Origin: Brasenia schreberi
Lineage: Eukaryota; Streptophyta; Magnoliopsida; Nymphaeales; Cabombaceae
Direction: 5' to 3'
Length of the DNA stretch: 64,000 nt
Assembly: GCA_036023115.1 (NCBI GenBank)
Contig: JAYKKT010000089.1
Span: forward strand, 12,790,501-12,854,500
Positions within the stretch are counted from its first letter, which is position 1; the number at the start of each line of letters is the position of its first letter. The translations under genes and the position numbers were made by a program. The notes beneath the pieces were generated by a model. That model saw only the letters and a list, made by a program, of their open reading frames with translations, was not told the DNA's origin and did not search any database. Below are positions 38,076 to 50,340 of this stretch, one piece after another.

Positions 38076-38471
38076 TGTGGTACCCAAAGAAAAAGCCAAC
38101 CACGAAAGTCTACAGTCGAAACTAGTCGTTTATGGCGGAGGTTGCGACGTATGCATTTTGTAACAGTTGATAAGAACTTCGAAAGCTAAACCTAGATATC
38201 CTAGAGGGGAAGTCACGTGTTGCTCTATAAATTCAGAGCAACGCAACGAAGAAAACATATGGAAACACATAAACCTCCCTTAAAGAAATCGTTGTGAGAA
38301 ACTGTGAAAACCCTTTTTCAAACCTTCCCATGATAAGATCCGCTATAAGGCCATATAGAAGTAGGCCGCCAAAAGATCAGGCGAGCTTGTAGGCTGGAGA
38401 ATCAACACTAGTGTTAGAGCTTCATTAGGATCCCAGAAAATCAGGCAAGCTTGTAGGCTCGAGAATCAACA
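38076..38471 (+). repeat. copia 5' LTR
   Basis: The core from about 38165 matches the 3' LTR: CTGCTCTATAAATT-like TATA box (about 38222), GAAGAAAACATATGGAAACAC, AACCTCCCT, AGATAGAAGTAGG-type block, and the end GGCTCGAGAATCAACA. The outer left boundary (TGTGG at 38076) is uncertain. The LTR end plus primer site appears twice (38376-38424 and 38440-38488). Confidence 0.7.
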
Positions 38472-38484
38472 CTAGTATCAGAGC
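38472..38484 (+). other. Primer-binding site for initiator tRNA-Met
   Basis: CTAGTATCAGAGC follows the LTR end directly and matches the plant copia primer site TGGTATCAGAGC except at its first bases. A second, weaker version (CTAGTGTTAGAGC) lies 64 bp upstream. Confidence 0.75.
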
Positions 38485-38829
38485 TTCATTCTCTGCAAAC
38501 AGAGATGTACATTGTTATTGTTTTTGTAAAAACGAGAAAAACAAAAAAAAGGAGAAAAGAATAGAGAACTCCTTGAGGTGGTCGGAAAAATCAAGCGGTA
38601 AGTCGGAAACCACCAACGGTGGCCTTAGACAGGCTATAAAAAACAAGTAACACTTGTCGTAAGGAGCCATTGGCCTAAACGCTTGCAAAAGCCATAAGGC
38701 CGGAAGAAGGCGCTGTAGAGCTAAGTGCCCAAAGGGCCAAAAGGCTCGAGGAAAGACGAAAAAAAAGAGGGAGGCCAACGGCTAGTAACCGTCAGCCGAA
38801 TACAGAAGGTCAGAGAAGTCTCCCTCTCT

Positions 38830-39880
38830 CTCTCCCTTGCCCTCTTTCTCTGCATTTCTCTCTCTTCTCGTTTTTCTCAAAAAAACTAGAAATTGCCCTA
38901 CGGTTTCAGAAAACCTTGGGCTAAAACCAACGATTTTCTGAAACTATGCACGGTTTTGTGAAAACACCTTGAGCAACAAAAAGAAAAGTTTGTTCTGTCC
39001 CTAGATGATTTTCCAAAATACAATATGCCACAAGGTAAAATTAAGAAAATATCCATATATTTTTTAGTAAAAAGATAATTTTACCCTCAAACAAGAGAAA
39101 GATCAATTTTGCTCTTTGACTATTTATAAAAATTATGAAATAACGCGTGCTTGAATTACATTCCTACCCTTAGCTGACAAAAGATTCACAGTTCTACCAT
39201 TGTGTTAAATAACAAAGTTGTTCCTATCTTTTCGAAAAATTTATAAATTCAAACTGAAGGACAAAATTATAAGTTTACCCTCGATCAGTCATGAATTTTT
39301 ATAGATAAATCAGATATCCATTTTATTGATATGTCCTTGATCTTTTTTTTCAAAAATTTCAAAACTGGACAGATAAATAAAATTATTGGTTTGCCCCTAC
39401 AATTTGGGGATATTATTGATGGTTGGAATTTTTTTAAAAAATTACAAATTTGTTCTACATTTGATTTTATAACATAATAAAGGTATAAAAAACTCAATAA
39501 TGGTACTTAAAATATTATGAAACTGGTTTTGAGTACCATGAGTTATTTTAAGTTCAGTAGTTAGATATTTTTGCATTCTATCAGTTAAAAGTTTATTATA
39601 TGTTGTTTGTTGTTTGTTAAATATTTTTTTTTAGACCGTCTAATTGTTAATTTTATCAAATACACAAAAATGAATTGAAGAATATGTGTATCTGAACTGG
39701 TAAAAATAGAAAAATTAAACGGTCTAAATGTTAAAATGTGGAAAAGAAGAATATTGTTGACTCTTACACTAGAAGGTGCAGAGTTTGTATTAAGGGAAAC
39801 AGTGTGTCATCCACTTCTTGATACTACTGAGCAATAAAAGGAAATGTACAAAACATTCCTAAGAGATGATACGATAGCAA
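38830..39880. repeat. Left arm of about 1-kb inverted repeat in copia
   Basis: It pairs with the reverse complement of 40780-41745. Matching landmarks are CCCTCTTTCTCTGCATTTCT (38842) with CCCTCTTTCTCTACATTTCT on the other strand (41735), ATATTTTTTAGTAAAAAGA (39057) with the same string inverted near 41545, and the gag segments. Divergence is large, so the arms come from two related elements and not from a recent fold-back. Confidence 0.8.
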
Positions 39881-39951
39881 GAACAATCATGTTAACATAC
39901 ATGGAGGATGATCTTATTAAGGTATTTGAAGAATTTGAGAAATGTCTCTAG
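39690..39951 (+). pseudogene. copia gag remnant (plus strand)
   Basis: One frame reads KLNGLNVKMWKRRILLTLTL, EGAEFVLRETV, a stop, then KEMYKTFLRDDTIARTIMLT and YMEDDLIKVFEEFEKCL before a stop. This is the N-terminal gag (UBN2-like) segment of plant copia elements. It is cut short at the junction with the inverted segment. Confidence 0.7.
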
Positions 39952-40004
39952 ACTAATTAAGGATTTTTACATGAGAGATAGATTCCCATCTTTTGAGATT
40001 ACCT

Positions 40005-41745
40005 AGCTTAGGTTTTCTTGCAAACCACATCTCATATGGTGTAGAGAATACAACTTTACATAGTATTTTATTGAGTATATATAAAGTTGTACTTACTAAT
40101 TTTACCTAAAATATACTTGGTAGAGAGACATCTATTAACATTGACCTTGTTAAGTTTAGTAAGATCGTATTGTATTTTTTAGCTACACTATTCTGTTGAG
40201 GTGCCCTAGGCAACATATTTTGCTTTGAAATACCAAAGTTTTTACAAAATTCTAGAAATTTTACAGAGGTGTACTCACTACCTTTTCTAGTGCCTCATTT
40301 TTCCACAGTTGAAGCACTTGACCGAATAAGTGGTTTCTTGTATTTTTTTAAAAGATTTATGTCTTTTTTGTTATTTTTATCAAACTTCTTGTTTGATTTA
40401 TTTCTCTTCTAATTAGCTTTAGAGCTGGACCCTATCTCATCTTATACTGCTAACATTTTTTCTTTTTATTTTATTCATATGCTCTTTTTCAATTTCTAAC
40501 TTAAAGGGAAAATAAAAAAGGCTTGTCTCAAGCCCAAATCTAAGGACAGTAGCAACCACATTTCAACATGGGGGAAGACTATTCGTATCGTGGATATCTA
40601 CATAGGTTTTGAAATAATTGATTCGGCTACAGCTAAGTCTCTTAGCATTACTAGCATATGATTTACGTGTTCCAACACATTATCTCCTTCTTTCATCTTA
40701 TTGGAGTTACACTTTTGTAGCAACAGTTGAACATGTTTTAGTTGTAATATTATACTTAATTGTTAGAAAATCAAACAACTCTTTTGCAATCTCATCTCTT
40801 AGAAATGTTTTGTACATTTTCTTTTATTGCTTAGTAGCATAAGGACGTGGAGGATGCACTGTTTTACTTAGAACATACTCTACACCAAAGTCAACGAAAT
40901 TTTTCTTTTTGATGGTTAAAAATTTAGACCATTTAATTTTTCTGTTTTTTCTAATTCAGATACACATATTCTTGAATTTATTTTTATGTATTTGGTAAAA
41001 TTAACAATTAGACGGTATAAAAGAAAAACATTTAATATACAAGAAACAACAGATAACAAACTTTTAATTGACAGAATGCAAAATATTCAACTACTGAATT
41101 TAAAATAGCTCATGGTACTTAAAACCAGTTTCATACATATTTTAAGTAACATTATTGAGTTTTTCCTACCTTGATTTTGTTATTTATGGAATCAAATCGG
41201 GAGCAAATTTATAATTTTTCTCAAAAATTCCTATCACCGATAATATAACCAAATTGTAGGGGCAAACCAAAAATTTTATTTATATGTCAATTTTGAAATT
41301 TTTCAAAAAAATGACCAACAACATATTGGTAAACTGGATATATGGTTTATCTATAAAAATTCATGACTCATCGAGGGTAAACTTGTAATTTTTCCCTTCA
41401 GTTCGAATTTGTAAATTTTTTAAAAAGGCAAGAGAACCTTGTTTTTTAAGATAGTGGTAGAATTGTAAATCTTTTAACGGTTGGGGGGCAAAATTGATCT
41501 TTCAACCATATGAGGATAAAATTGTCTTTTTACTAAAAAATATATGAGTATTTTGGTAATTTTATCCTATGGTAGATTGTATTTTTTAAATCCGTTTAGG
41601 GGTAGAATGGACTTTTTAGTATGTGGTTTTCTAGAAACCGCTAGTTTCTGCCCACAGTTTTCTGGAACTATGAGAAAATTTACAGTTTCTTCGAGAAAAA
41701 TGGGAGGAGAGAGAAATGTAGAGAAAGAGGGAGAGGGAGAAACAA
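40005..41745 (-). mobile_element. Inverted copia segment: 5' leader, gag, integrase piece
   Basis: On the minus strand it begins with the leader (41745 down to about 40980), then gag (KLNGLNF, KKMYKTFLRDEIAKELFDFL near 40770), and ends with an integrase stretch (about 40290-40005) containing the same LHHMRCGLQEN-coding sequence found on the plus strand at 42197. It therefore duplicates sequence also present in plus orientation and must come from a second element or a rearranged template. Confidence 0.7.
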
Positions 41746-41756
41746 CAAGGGCAATA

Positions 41757-42675
41757 ACCCAGTTAAAAATTATTTACAATGATTTATGTGGACCTTTTAA
41801 ATTAAGATCGCATCGAGAAAATATTTATTTCATAACCTTTATTGATGATTACTCGAGATATACATAAATACATCTCTTAACACATAAATATGAGGCACTT
41901 GAACCATTCAAAGAATATAAGTAAGAAGTTGAAAATCAACTAGCGCATACAATCAAAGTCTTGAAATCAGATAGAGGTGATGAGTACACATCTGCAGAAT
42001 TTTTGTAAAAGCTTTGGTATTTCAAAGCAAAATACAATGCTTAAGTCACTTCAACATAATGATGTTTCTTAAAGATATATTAAGACCTTACTAAACATGA
42101 CAAGGTCATTGTCTCTCTATCGAGGATGTTTTGGAGAGAAAAGTACAATTATATATATACTCAATAAAGTATCAGGTAAAGTTGTATTCTCTACACCATA
42201 TGAGATGTGGTTTGGAAGAAAATATAACCTAGGTCATCTTAGGAGGTGAGGATTTATGTCTCATATGAAAATCCTTGATCAGTGTAAAGACAAGCTAAAC
42301 AGTAGGTCCTTGAGATATATATTCATTAGATATCGTAAAGGCTTTAAAGGATATCTATTTTATCATAAGGATCATGGATTGACAGAGAGTGGAGATGTTG
42401 AATTCTTAGATGATACTAAAAATGACATCATTAAAAAGAATGATGAGTATATTGACGATCTAGTATATTTACATCAATCATCATTTGAACCCATAGATGA
42501 TCTTCCTAAACAAACTGAAACCTTAAGTGGACATAAAAAACCTAGGATCACACCATACTACTTAAGAGATTATCATACTTATAAGGCAGAGGAAGTGTGT
42601 AACTTGGTGGATATAGATGAGGTGACTCATAACCTGACATATTGTCAAGCTATTGACTCATCTGAATCAACATAA
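41757..42675 (+). pseudogene. copia integrase remnant
   Basis: The plus frames give QLKIIYNDLCGPFKLRSHRE, FITFIDDYSRYT (first catalytic Asp in DDYSR), then LKSDRGDEYTSAEFL (second Asp and nearby DDE-type context) and LHHMRCGLEENIT. The 42256-42675 frame (MSHMKILDQCKDKL... GYLFYHKDHG... DVEFLDD) is the integrase C-terminal and linker region. Stops and a frameshift break it. Confidence 0.75.
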
Positions 42676-42689
42676 TGGGAGAAAGACAT

Positions 42690-43330
42690 GGATGAGGAAA
42701 TTAAATCCATTGAGAAAAAACAAGTCTAGAAGTTGATTGATTTGCCAAAAGGAAGAAAAGTCATAGGATGCAAATGGGTTCTCAAAAAGATATATAAGGT
42801 TGATAAAACAATTGATAAGTTTAAAGTGAGGTTGGTTGCAAAGGGTTTTTTGCTAAAGGAGGGAATAGATTATGTTGAAACATGTTTCCTTATTACAAAA
42901 TTTACATCCATAAAAATAATCCTAGCCATATCTGCATGTTATGATTTGGACTTACATCAATTAGATATAAAAACTGTTTTCTAAATAAAGATTTAGATGA
43001 AATCATATATATGCAATAACCCAAAGGATACAGAGTTGAAGGCCAAAAAGATAAAGTATATAGGTTGAAAAAATCCCTATATAGCTTTAAACAATCACTT
43101 CGTCAATGGTATTTGACTTTTCAAAATACCATTATTGAACTTAGGTTTGTGGCTTAGGAACTTGACCACTATGTATATGTTTGGAACAGTGTGAGTAACT
43201 TTGTCATCTTATCATTATATGTGGATGACATATTATTGATTGGGAATGACAATGAGATGATTGTCAAAACCAAGTCATCGTTAAACTCAAGGTTTGAAAT
43301 GAAGGATATGAGGAAGCATCATATATCATG
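42690..43330 (+). pseudogene. copia reverse transcriptase remnant
   Basis: It starts WEKDMDEEIKSIEKKQV, then RKVIGCKWVLKKIYKVDKTI, FKVRLVAKGF, GIDYVETC and DLDLHQLDIKTVF. The catalytic YVDD box is intact at about 43216 (LSLYVDDILLIGND), although upstream stops and frameshifts disable the protein. Confidence 0.85.
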
Positions 43331-43529
43331 AGTATAAAGATTTCTCGAAATATAAAATCTAAACTTTTATGCCTAAGTCAAGAGAGAGATATTGATTATA
43401 TCCTCAAAAGTTTAAAATGGGTGAATGAAAGTCTGCATCTACACCCGTTGTGAAAGCGGTTAAAATAAGGTAAATTATCCCGGTGAAGGAGACGATAAGC
43501 TTAATGTTTCTTATGCACAAGTTGTTGGT

Positions 43530-44126
43530 AGCTTGATATATACTATGTTATGTACAAGACCTTATATTATCTTCACTGTTGGTCTTGTAAGCAGATATCA
43601 AAGCAATCCTAGTTGGCAGTATTGGATAGCTGTGAAAAGTATTCTAAGATATCTTAAGGGAACAAAAGACTTGAAATTATGTTTTCAAGCATATAAACTG
43701 AAAATGATAAGATACTCAAATACTAACTTTGTTGAGAGCAAAGATAATAGCAAATCAACCTTAAGTCAAATATTTTTATTTAGAGGTGGAGTTGTTTCTT
43801 GGGCTTCCAAGAAATAGAGTTGTGTAGCATTGCATACACAGGAGACTGAGTGCATGGCTTATTGTATGGCTGCAACTAGTGTCGTTTAGATAAGTCGTTT
43901 TATACGTTATTTGAAGTTGGATATAGTTGACAAGACAGTTGTCATTTATTGTAACAACAATACAGCAATTACTCTAATCAAGAGTGGAGTTGATAACTTC
44001 AAATGCAGGCATATAATGATTAAATATCACTATGTTCATTATATGGTTATGAGGAAGGAAATATTAATCTCATATATGCCAACTGAAGATATGTTGGCAA
44101 ATCCCTTGACGAAAGGCACAGCATAG
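43530..44126 (+). pseudogene. copia RNase H remnant
   Basis: Blocks YTMLCTRPYIIFTVGLVSRY, WIAVKSILRYLKGTKDLKL, SKSTLSQIFLFRGGVVSWAS, QETECMAYCMA and then VIYCNNNTAITLIKSG, RHIMIKYHYVHYMV and YMPTEDMLANPLTKG are the standard copia RNase H order (the last being the Dn-LTK end of the polyprotein). Single stops interrupt it. Confidence 0.85.
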
Positions 44127-44257
44127 GATCTCTTCTCAAAACATGTTACAAACATGAGTTTGAGATATGTTTGATAATTGTGTAGGTAAGAAACCTCAAA
44201 AAAGTGGGAGGAAAGCCAGTATGTGAGATTACTTGGCTCGAATGGTTAAGTGGGAGA

Positions 44258-44591
44258 TGTACAATCGAGAAAAACAATCATTCTTGATAGTTTCACACAC
44301 AGAAATGGCTAGACCAGCCATCTAACCGTTTCTCAGATATCCAGGTTAGGTTTTATAACGGAAAGCCTAACCTGGATATCTGAGAAGGAGAGCCAGGCGC
44401 TGCTCTATAAATTAAGAGCAAAGCGTTGAAGAAAACATATAAAAACACAGAAACCTCCCTCGAAGAAACCAACTGTGGGAAACCATGAAAAACCTTTTTT
44501 TGTTTTCTTACCTCGGATAAGATATGCTGCGAGGCCAGATAGAAGTAGGACGCCAAAAGATCATGCGAGCTTGCAGGCCGGAGAATCAACA
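44258..44591 (+). repeat. copia 3' LTR
   Basis: It starts TGTACAATCG directly after the polypurine-like AAGTGGGAGA and ends GGCCGGAGAATCAACA. It shares the TATA-like CTGCTCTATAAATT, the GAAGAAAACATAT block and the end with the 5' LTR. A perfect 20-bp inverted repeat at 44331-44350/44366-44385 has no equivalent left arm in the 5' LTR. Confidence 0.75.
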
Positions 44592-45005
44592 TAAAGCAAT
44601 GCCTCGTGCATATCCACCTTCAACTTCAGAGTCACACATACAATATAATATGTTAATACATACATACGTTTATATACACACATAATATAACACATATAAC
44701 CCACTTTTGGATCATATAGGCCGGAAAGAAGAAACCTGAACTATGTACCCACCACGTTGCCATCCGTATCGTGACTCGAGTGCATATGGTACACGGAATG
44801 CCGTGATGTTTTGCTTGAAGAGCACTTTTATCATCCAATGGCGTCCGTCGCCTTCTAATTGTTTTTCTTTGTTACAAAACATGGGGCACATGCCCATCTA
44901 TACCCGCTTGAGCATAGCTCGTCATTGTGCAGTATATGCTTAGTGATATCATTCTACACTAAGGTGCTCAGTTGAACCGGGTACTATTCCATTCTCAAGA
45001 CAATG
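44592..45005. other. Short spacer, nothing recognised
   Basis: About 410 bp between the copia 3' LTR and the L1-type remnant. Open frames near 44653-44943 overlap on both strands and lack motifs. Confidence 0.35.
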
Positions 45006-46745
45006 CTATGTATCCTTGAGAGTATACTTCGCCAGCCAGTCTACACATTGGTTCCAAAACTCTTGAGATATGCTGTACTCTAACTTGCCACTCTTTTTGT
45101 AACCACCATTGGATTGTGTGGACCAGATTACCACTTTCAGCGTCGTATTCTTGCCTGCTACTAAAGAGCTTAACAGCTTCCTAAGCATCGCTCTCTACGA
45201 TGACTGATCTAAAGCCAGAGTTTCAAGCCAGTTCAATTCCCAATAAGATTCTTCATCCATGGTTCACCAATGAGGGATGTGCAATCTCCTATGTATCTAG
45301 CAAAACCACACATCCACTATCCTCATGACTCCTCACTAGTTCTCCACACCCATCTCTTGTAGGATGCCCCCTGGACACAACCATTTGTATTGAGCCTGAC
45401 CGAGTCCTTGCTAGGAGGTATTCATTTCACAATTCTTGGTTTTCTGTTGAGAAACCACTCGACATTACACGTTGCATTAGTGATTTGTTGGGAGAATCTA
45501 TCGATGATTTCTAGTTTGGTCTTTGGATCTTGGAAACTATCTTCGAAGAGTGCTCTTCCTCTTCTTCCAGGCCAACCACGAGGTGACTGCAAAGGTGATT
45601 TTCCACTTAACATTGCTATGAACGTGGAGTTCCCTCGTGAGACTATGCTTTAATCATTCTTTCAAGCTCCACTTGAAGAAATTTTTGAGTTGTTCATGTT
45701 TCACTAACCTTGCCCACACGGACACAATCTCGCAGGGCATGGACAACATCCTCCGAAGGGCTATTGCAAAACTCACAATTGTTGTCCCCATCCTCTCAGT
45801 GGCTCTACCACTCTTTGGTCAGCAAATCTGTCATGGACAATTGCCACAAAAATGTTTGTATGTGTGATGGATCTTTCCACTGCAAATTAATCGCCAAAGA
45901 TCATTATCGTATTTCGTCGAAGTTTGGGAGTTAAGAAGATAACAGCTTGTCATTGTAAACTAACTGAGTTAAGAGGCTTTCCATACTAAATTGTCTTCAC
46001 CATCATTCTCAGTCGATGGTAGCGTCTCCTTAAGTGGAAACAAACTATATAAAATCGTTACCTATGTCGACGATCCCAATCCTTCCAGATTTAGCCCATA
46101 GTTGCTAAAGCCGACGGAGTAAGGGCAGATAACCAATTTTACATTTCACTAGCTTAACAATCAACGATTGATCTTTTTTTCCTTTAACGAAACACTATCG
46201 GGATGTTGTTATCTTCATGTGCGGTCGAGTAGCCTTCCAGGTCAATCGGACCTGGCTCCATCATGACATTCATGCTTCCCCCCTCACCATATCAACATTC
46301 TTCTTCTAGTCGTGAGTTCATACAGGAGTTCTTGGGCCCTTACTTAAGGGAATCGTCATTGGTTGCTTCTACTTCTTCAGATATCTCCATCACTGTATCC
46401 TAAGTGGGACACATCACTGTCACATTCTTGGGGTTTTTAGCATTCTTCTGAATCAACATCGCTTCCTCCAAGGTTGGGAAATCGATACTCTTACCATTAC
46501 CTTTCTCGCTGCTATTCATTGGGCTTGTCATAGCCTCTCATGACAGGCTCCCACTCCATTCCAACGAAGAGTTTTATTGAGAGACCGAACATGTGGTGTG
46601 TAAACTCTGGAATCTCTAAGAGCGTTTCCGCCCAATGCCTGGCCCATCTTGTATACGTGTGTGTGCCTCCGGGTTCTTTCTTGAGAGCCCGCCTTTTACC
46701 TAATGAAAACTTGGACAACCTTTGTCGATCGCCTTATAATTGTTA
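45006..46745 (-). mobile_element. L1-type LINE remnant, 3' part (zf-RVT and RNase H)
   Basis: On the minus strand a zf-RVT-like zinc-binding segment NNCEFCNSPSEDVVHALRDC (about 45778-45719) is followed by a linker (WWPGRRGRALFEDSF). Then comes an RVT_3-type RNase H: DSVRLNTNG-VQG (about 45400), LAWNSGFRSVIVESDA (about 45210) and HTIQWWLQKEWQVRVQHISR near 45100, where single stops occur. Upstream, 46745-46050 gives broken frames, including KSIDFPTLEEAMLIQKNAKN, that may belong to the same element. The order suits plant L1 ORF2 C-termini or nested relics of it. It is not functional. Confidence 0.6.
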
Positions 46746-47922
46746 GTTGGCCAATAAGTTTCACAAGGAATATCTGTATCACGTGTCCCTATGATGCGTG
46801 TAACATGAAGTGATTGATGACTAGTAGAAGAAATTATCAGATTGGTACCGACATGATACAACTGGATCCGTTAAATAAGATTTAGAGAGGAGGTCCAAGT
46901 CTAGATCAGGTCAAGTACACAAACCTAAAGAGTAGATAGGGTGGAAATTTTGAGCCCATACATTACGTGCATGTCATTCCGTGCTAAAAAATAGGTTAAC
47001 CCGAGCTGAAACTGTCTTTTGAGTCAGATTATGTCTTATCATGTCATGTCTAAAATTGCTTGAAAGTCATGTTAGGTTCATGTCCTGTCACTTCATGTTG
47101 ATTTCATAAGCAGGCTTACTTGAGTATGCCTCGATATATTTCCATTTCATGTTTGGGCAACTCAAATAAATACATGTCTATCCAGTCTGATTCCATCTTC
47201 GTGTACCATTTGATTTTGGGCGTGTTATTATTCATACACCTTTCATTTTCACAATTTTTTTCAAAAATACCCTTCACAATCGATTCTTTCTTTTTCACTT
47301 TCATTTTCTCCGCCCTTAAATCTTCAACCAATCTTCTTGGCTCCTCTTCATTCAAAATTCTTCATCATGATTTCATTGTATTTAAAAAAACAATTACATC
47401 ATTCTTCAAAATCAATATTTCAATTCTTCTTTACCCTTTCTTAGTTATTTCTTCAAGGTCATGTTCCTTAATTGTTTCTTCAAGGATCATGCTCAGATTA
47501 GTATTGAAGGATTGTGCTTGCATTTATTGTTAATCATTCACGATTTTTTGAATTAAAATTGAGATGGATAATTATAAATCCATTTTAATTTTTTTAGACA
47601 ATTTTTTGGTTCGACCGATTAGTAGAGGAAGTCATCGGTTGAGAAAGAGGTGTGCTTTGGACGTAGCACCATATTGTTAGTGTCACGGTCGAGGTGCGCT
47701 TGGTCATGTTTTAGCTCACGTGCATGAAGCACATTTCCCTACATGAACGCAATATGGGCACGTTGCTTGTGAGTTGGCATGCTTTAACCACGACCTACTA
47801 CTATGTTGAACACGCTAAAGTCGCATCACTTACTATGTTGTTTATGTTATGCATTTAGTTGCATATTACATACTTTCTTAAATATTTAAATTAAAATGTG
47901 AGTTTTGGATTTTATAGTAGGA

Positions 47923-48990
47923 ATGACTCATAGAGGTGATGATGTACCCTATTGAGGTGAACGAGTAGAAGGCCGTATTGTTATGGCATCATCAATAAGG
48001 TGAAATACTTTTAGGTTATCATATAGTAGACAACTGCAGTAAGGAGCACGTAGAGTCATCACATGTGGATTATCTAATGATGTAGCCTTAATTTCATATG
48101 GATTATGTCATAACTTTTTCAGGTTACCATGATGAAGCAGGACCTTCAAAGCTTCATGCCGATGAGTACCCCGTAGAGGATGATGATGGCGCCGCTCTCC
48201 CTATCCTAGAGTTGTTCTCTCTCTTTATAGGTCACATTATATATACGATTTAGTAGAAATAAGTAATTCATTTTATCAATTATAAGTAAAATATCTTAGA
48301 TATGTTACTAAAAAATGTTTGTAAAAATATGTAAGGATTATTGAAACTAGAGACATGCCACATAAGTTACAACACTTTGGTTGAGTAGTCATTTTCGTAA
48401 GAAATAGTAGTACCAAGTAGTGGCAGGATATTATACAACATTTTGGGTTATCTCAGCAAGGAGAGTTATCCCAAACTTTGGATTAATCGTTGCTCATTAC
48501 TTTTATTGAGAAATGGCAATCCGATGTTAATAGCCTCTATCGATCATGGAGTGAAATTACTATGTCTATAAGATTTTAGGTCTTTCGATGAACGATCGCC
48601 TTGTAGCCTTCGCACATGCGATGAAGGCAATGGATAAGATATTATGACTAAACTAATGAGTATGGATTATGATGAAGTGAAATTACTCATCAAGTTTAGA
48701 GGTATGAAGTTTGAGATGCTTCGGGTATATGGTCAGAGAAAAGGGATTACGCCTGGGTAAAAAGCATTATTTTTATTATATAACATAAGATATACAATGT
48801 ACAAGATAAGTCGAGGATAGAGTCTCAAATTCTATCTTTCAATGTTGGTGTTGGCGTTATCAAGGGTTGATGAGTATGATTGGAGTATTACAACATTGAC
48901 CTACTTGTAAAAACAGTTAGGGAAAGCTTCTCATATGAGTTTTTCCACTATATTTGTTTGAATTAACAATAAATTGATATTGACATACTT
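47923..48990 (+). pseudogene. Decayed plant mobile domain (PMD) gene, second copy
   Basis: Broken frames carry PMD blocks: GLSQQGELSQT (about 48448), FIEKWQSDVNSLYRSWSEIT (about 48503), DVYKILGLSMNDRLVAFA across a frame change, MKFEMLRVYGQRKGI (about 48709) and DEYDWSITTLTYL-KQLGKAS (about 48870). The possible start MTHRGDDVPY at 47923 resembles MSRRTQ at 5967. Stops and frameshifts make it non-coding today. Confidence 0.6.
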
Positions 48991-49079
48991 GTTTGTTTTA
49001 GTGATAGGACAATATTTTTATATATTGTAGGCATGGATTTACAAGTATTTTCTAGTTTTTAGAGTTAGACACCACTTTG

Positions 49080-50340
49080 GTTGAGTATTTTCTAGCTTTT
49101 CTATAATACAAGCACATAATGATAAATCTCCATCAACAACACTCTTATCTGCCAAGTAAAAATAGGTGGCATCAGGAATTTATCTACCATATGTTATGCA
49201 TCTTAACTATATTTCTTTGGTCCTTATCTTCACACTTAAATATAAAAGGTATTTCTACTTCCATGTGAAGCTTCTTCCAAAATGTGTTAATTGAAGAAAG
49301 TTAAAGAGTCTTATGACTTTTAAAAAAATGTTGATCTCGTGAGTACACAACAATCCATGTGGTTGCTATAGTGTATATCAACATAAATAGAGACCAATAC
49401 CTACTATTTTTACGACTCATCTCTTTAACAATTAGACCAAGTGTATATCGTAAGACTCCTCTCTCCAAATTTCTTACCATCTCTTATGTAATCAAAATAA
49501 TGCATGCTAACAATTCACGATTCCTTAAAGGACTTGCTTAACTTCATGACCTACAACTGTATCAATAAATGGAGTTGGGTTCATATCCTTTCCTAATTTT
49601 TATTCTCGCATTATAGATATGTCTTACCATACTATGTTCATCTCTTTTATCATACTATAAACCATCAATTTCACTCTTTTTTGTAAGTAAGAATGGACAT
49701 TTCACCTTCTTTGTACCGGTCTAACAATAAGTTTCAACATGAATTTTTTCTTTCATATTTGTTTCTTCGATAAGAGAACAATGATAACATTATTGTGCTT
49801 CTTTTCAACATCTCTTACTCACTGTATTATCATCCCGACTATAAAATATTATATCTATTATAAAAGAAAATGCACAATCAAATCCATCACCTTTGCATTC
49901 AACAAATGCATTACCACATATATCATCATCCAACCAATCATCAAATGGGTCATTCGATCCATTTTATTCAATCTTATTATCATCATTATAGCATATCGAG
50001 AGTCTACTATATAACAATGAACACTTTCACCTTATTTCTTTGACATCCTATACATTCAGAATAATGTTGTTAACATATCAAAAATACGCTCCTTGCATGC
50101 GTATACAAATCTAATTGTGAGGTACTCATATCATATATTTGTTAAAAGAGAGTTGCACATAGAATGCATGTGCATTACTAGAGAATCACACCTTAGGTGT
50201 ATCCTTTGAAGAAAACAAATATGCTTGGACCGTGATGGCCTATAAAGAACAAACGCTCTTGAGGTATGCCAATTTCCTTACCGACGACACCCACCTTGTC
50301 CGAAACTTCATGGAAAGTTGATCTTTTTAATCCATATTTG
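49080..50340 (-). pseudogene. MULE transposase remnant, copy 4
   Basis: Collinear with copies 1-3. For example GTTGATCTCGTGAGTACACA near 49331 aligns with GTTGATTTCGTAAGTACACA near 9692, followed by the CAATCCATGTGGTTGCTATA/CAATCTATGCAATCATCATA block. The upstream part (49740-50300) corresponds to the FAR1-type region but is too eroded for motif calls. Confidence 0.5.

Larger units (their letters stand above)
38076..44591 (+). mobile_element. Decayed copia LTR retrotransposon with internal inversion
   Basis: Two related direct repeats (38076-38471 and 44258-44591) bracket, in plus-strand order, a primer-binding site, gag, an inverted gag-to-integrase segment, integrase, reverse transcriptase and RNase H. 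Integrase before reverse transcriptase makes it copia (Ty1) type. Every domain carries stops, so it is not autonomous. The LTRs are clearly diverged, which suggests an old insertion. No target duplication was found. Short open frames within it (41544-44126) are pieces of one polyprotein. Confidence 0.85.

Noticed and set aside
47120..47533. 137-codon plus-strand frame at the left end of the second MULE
   Set aside because: Phe/Ser/Ile-rich frame from T-rich DNA, overlapped by a minus-strand frame; no family resemblance.
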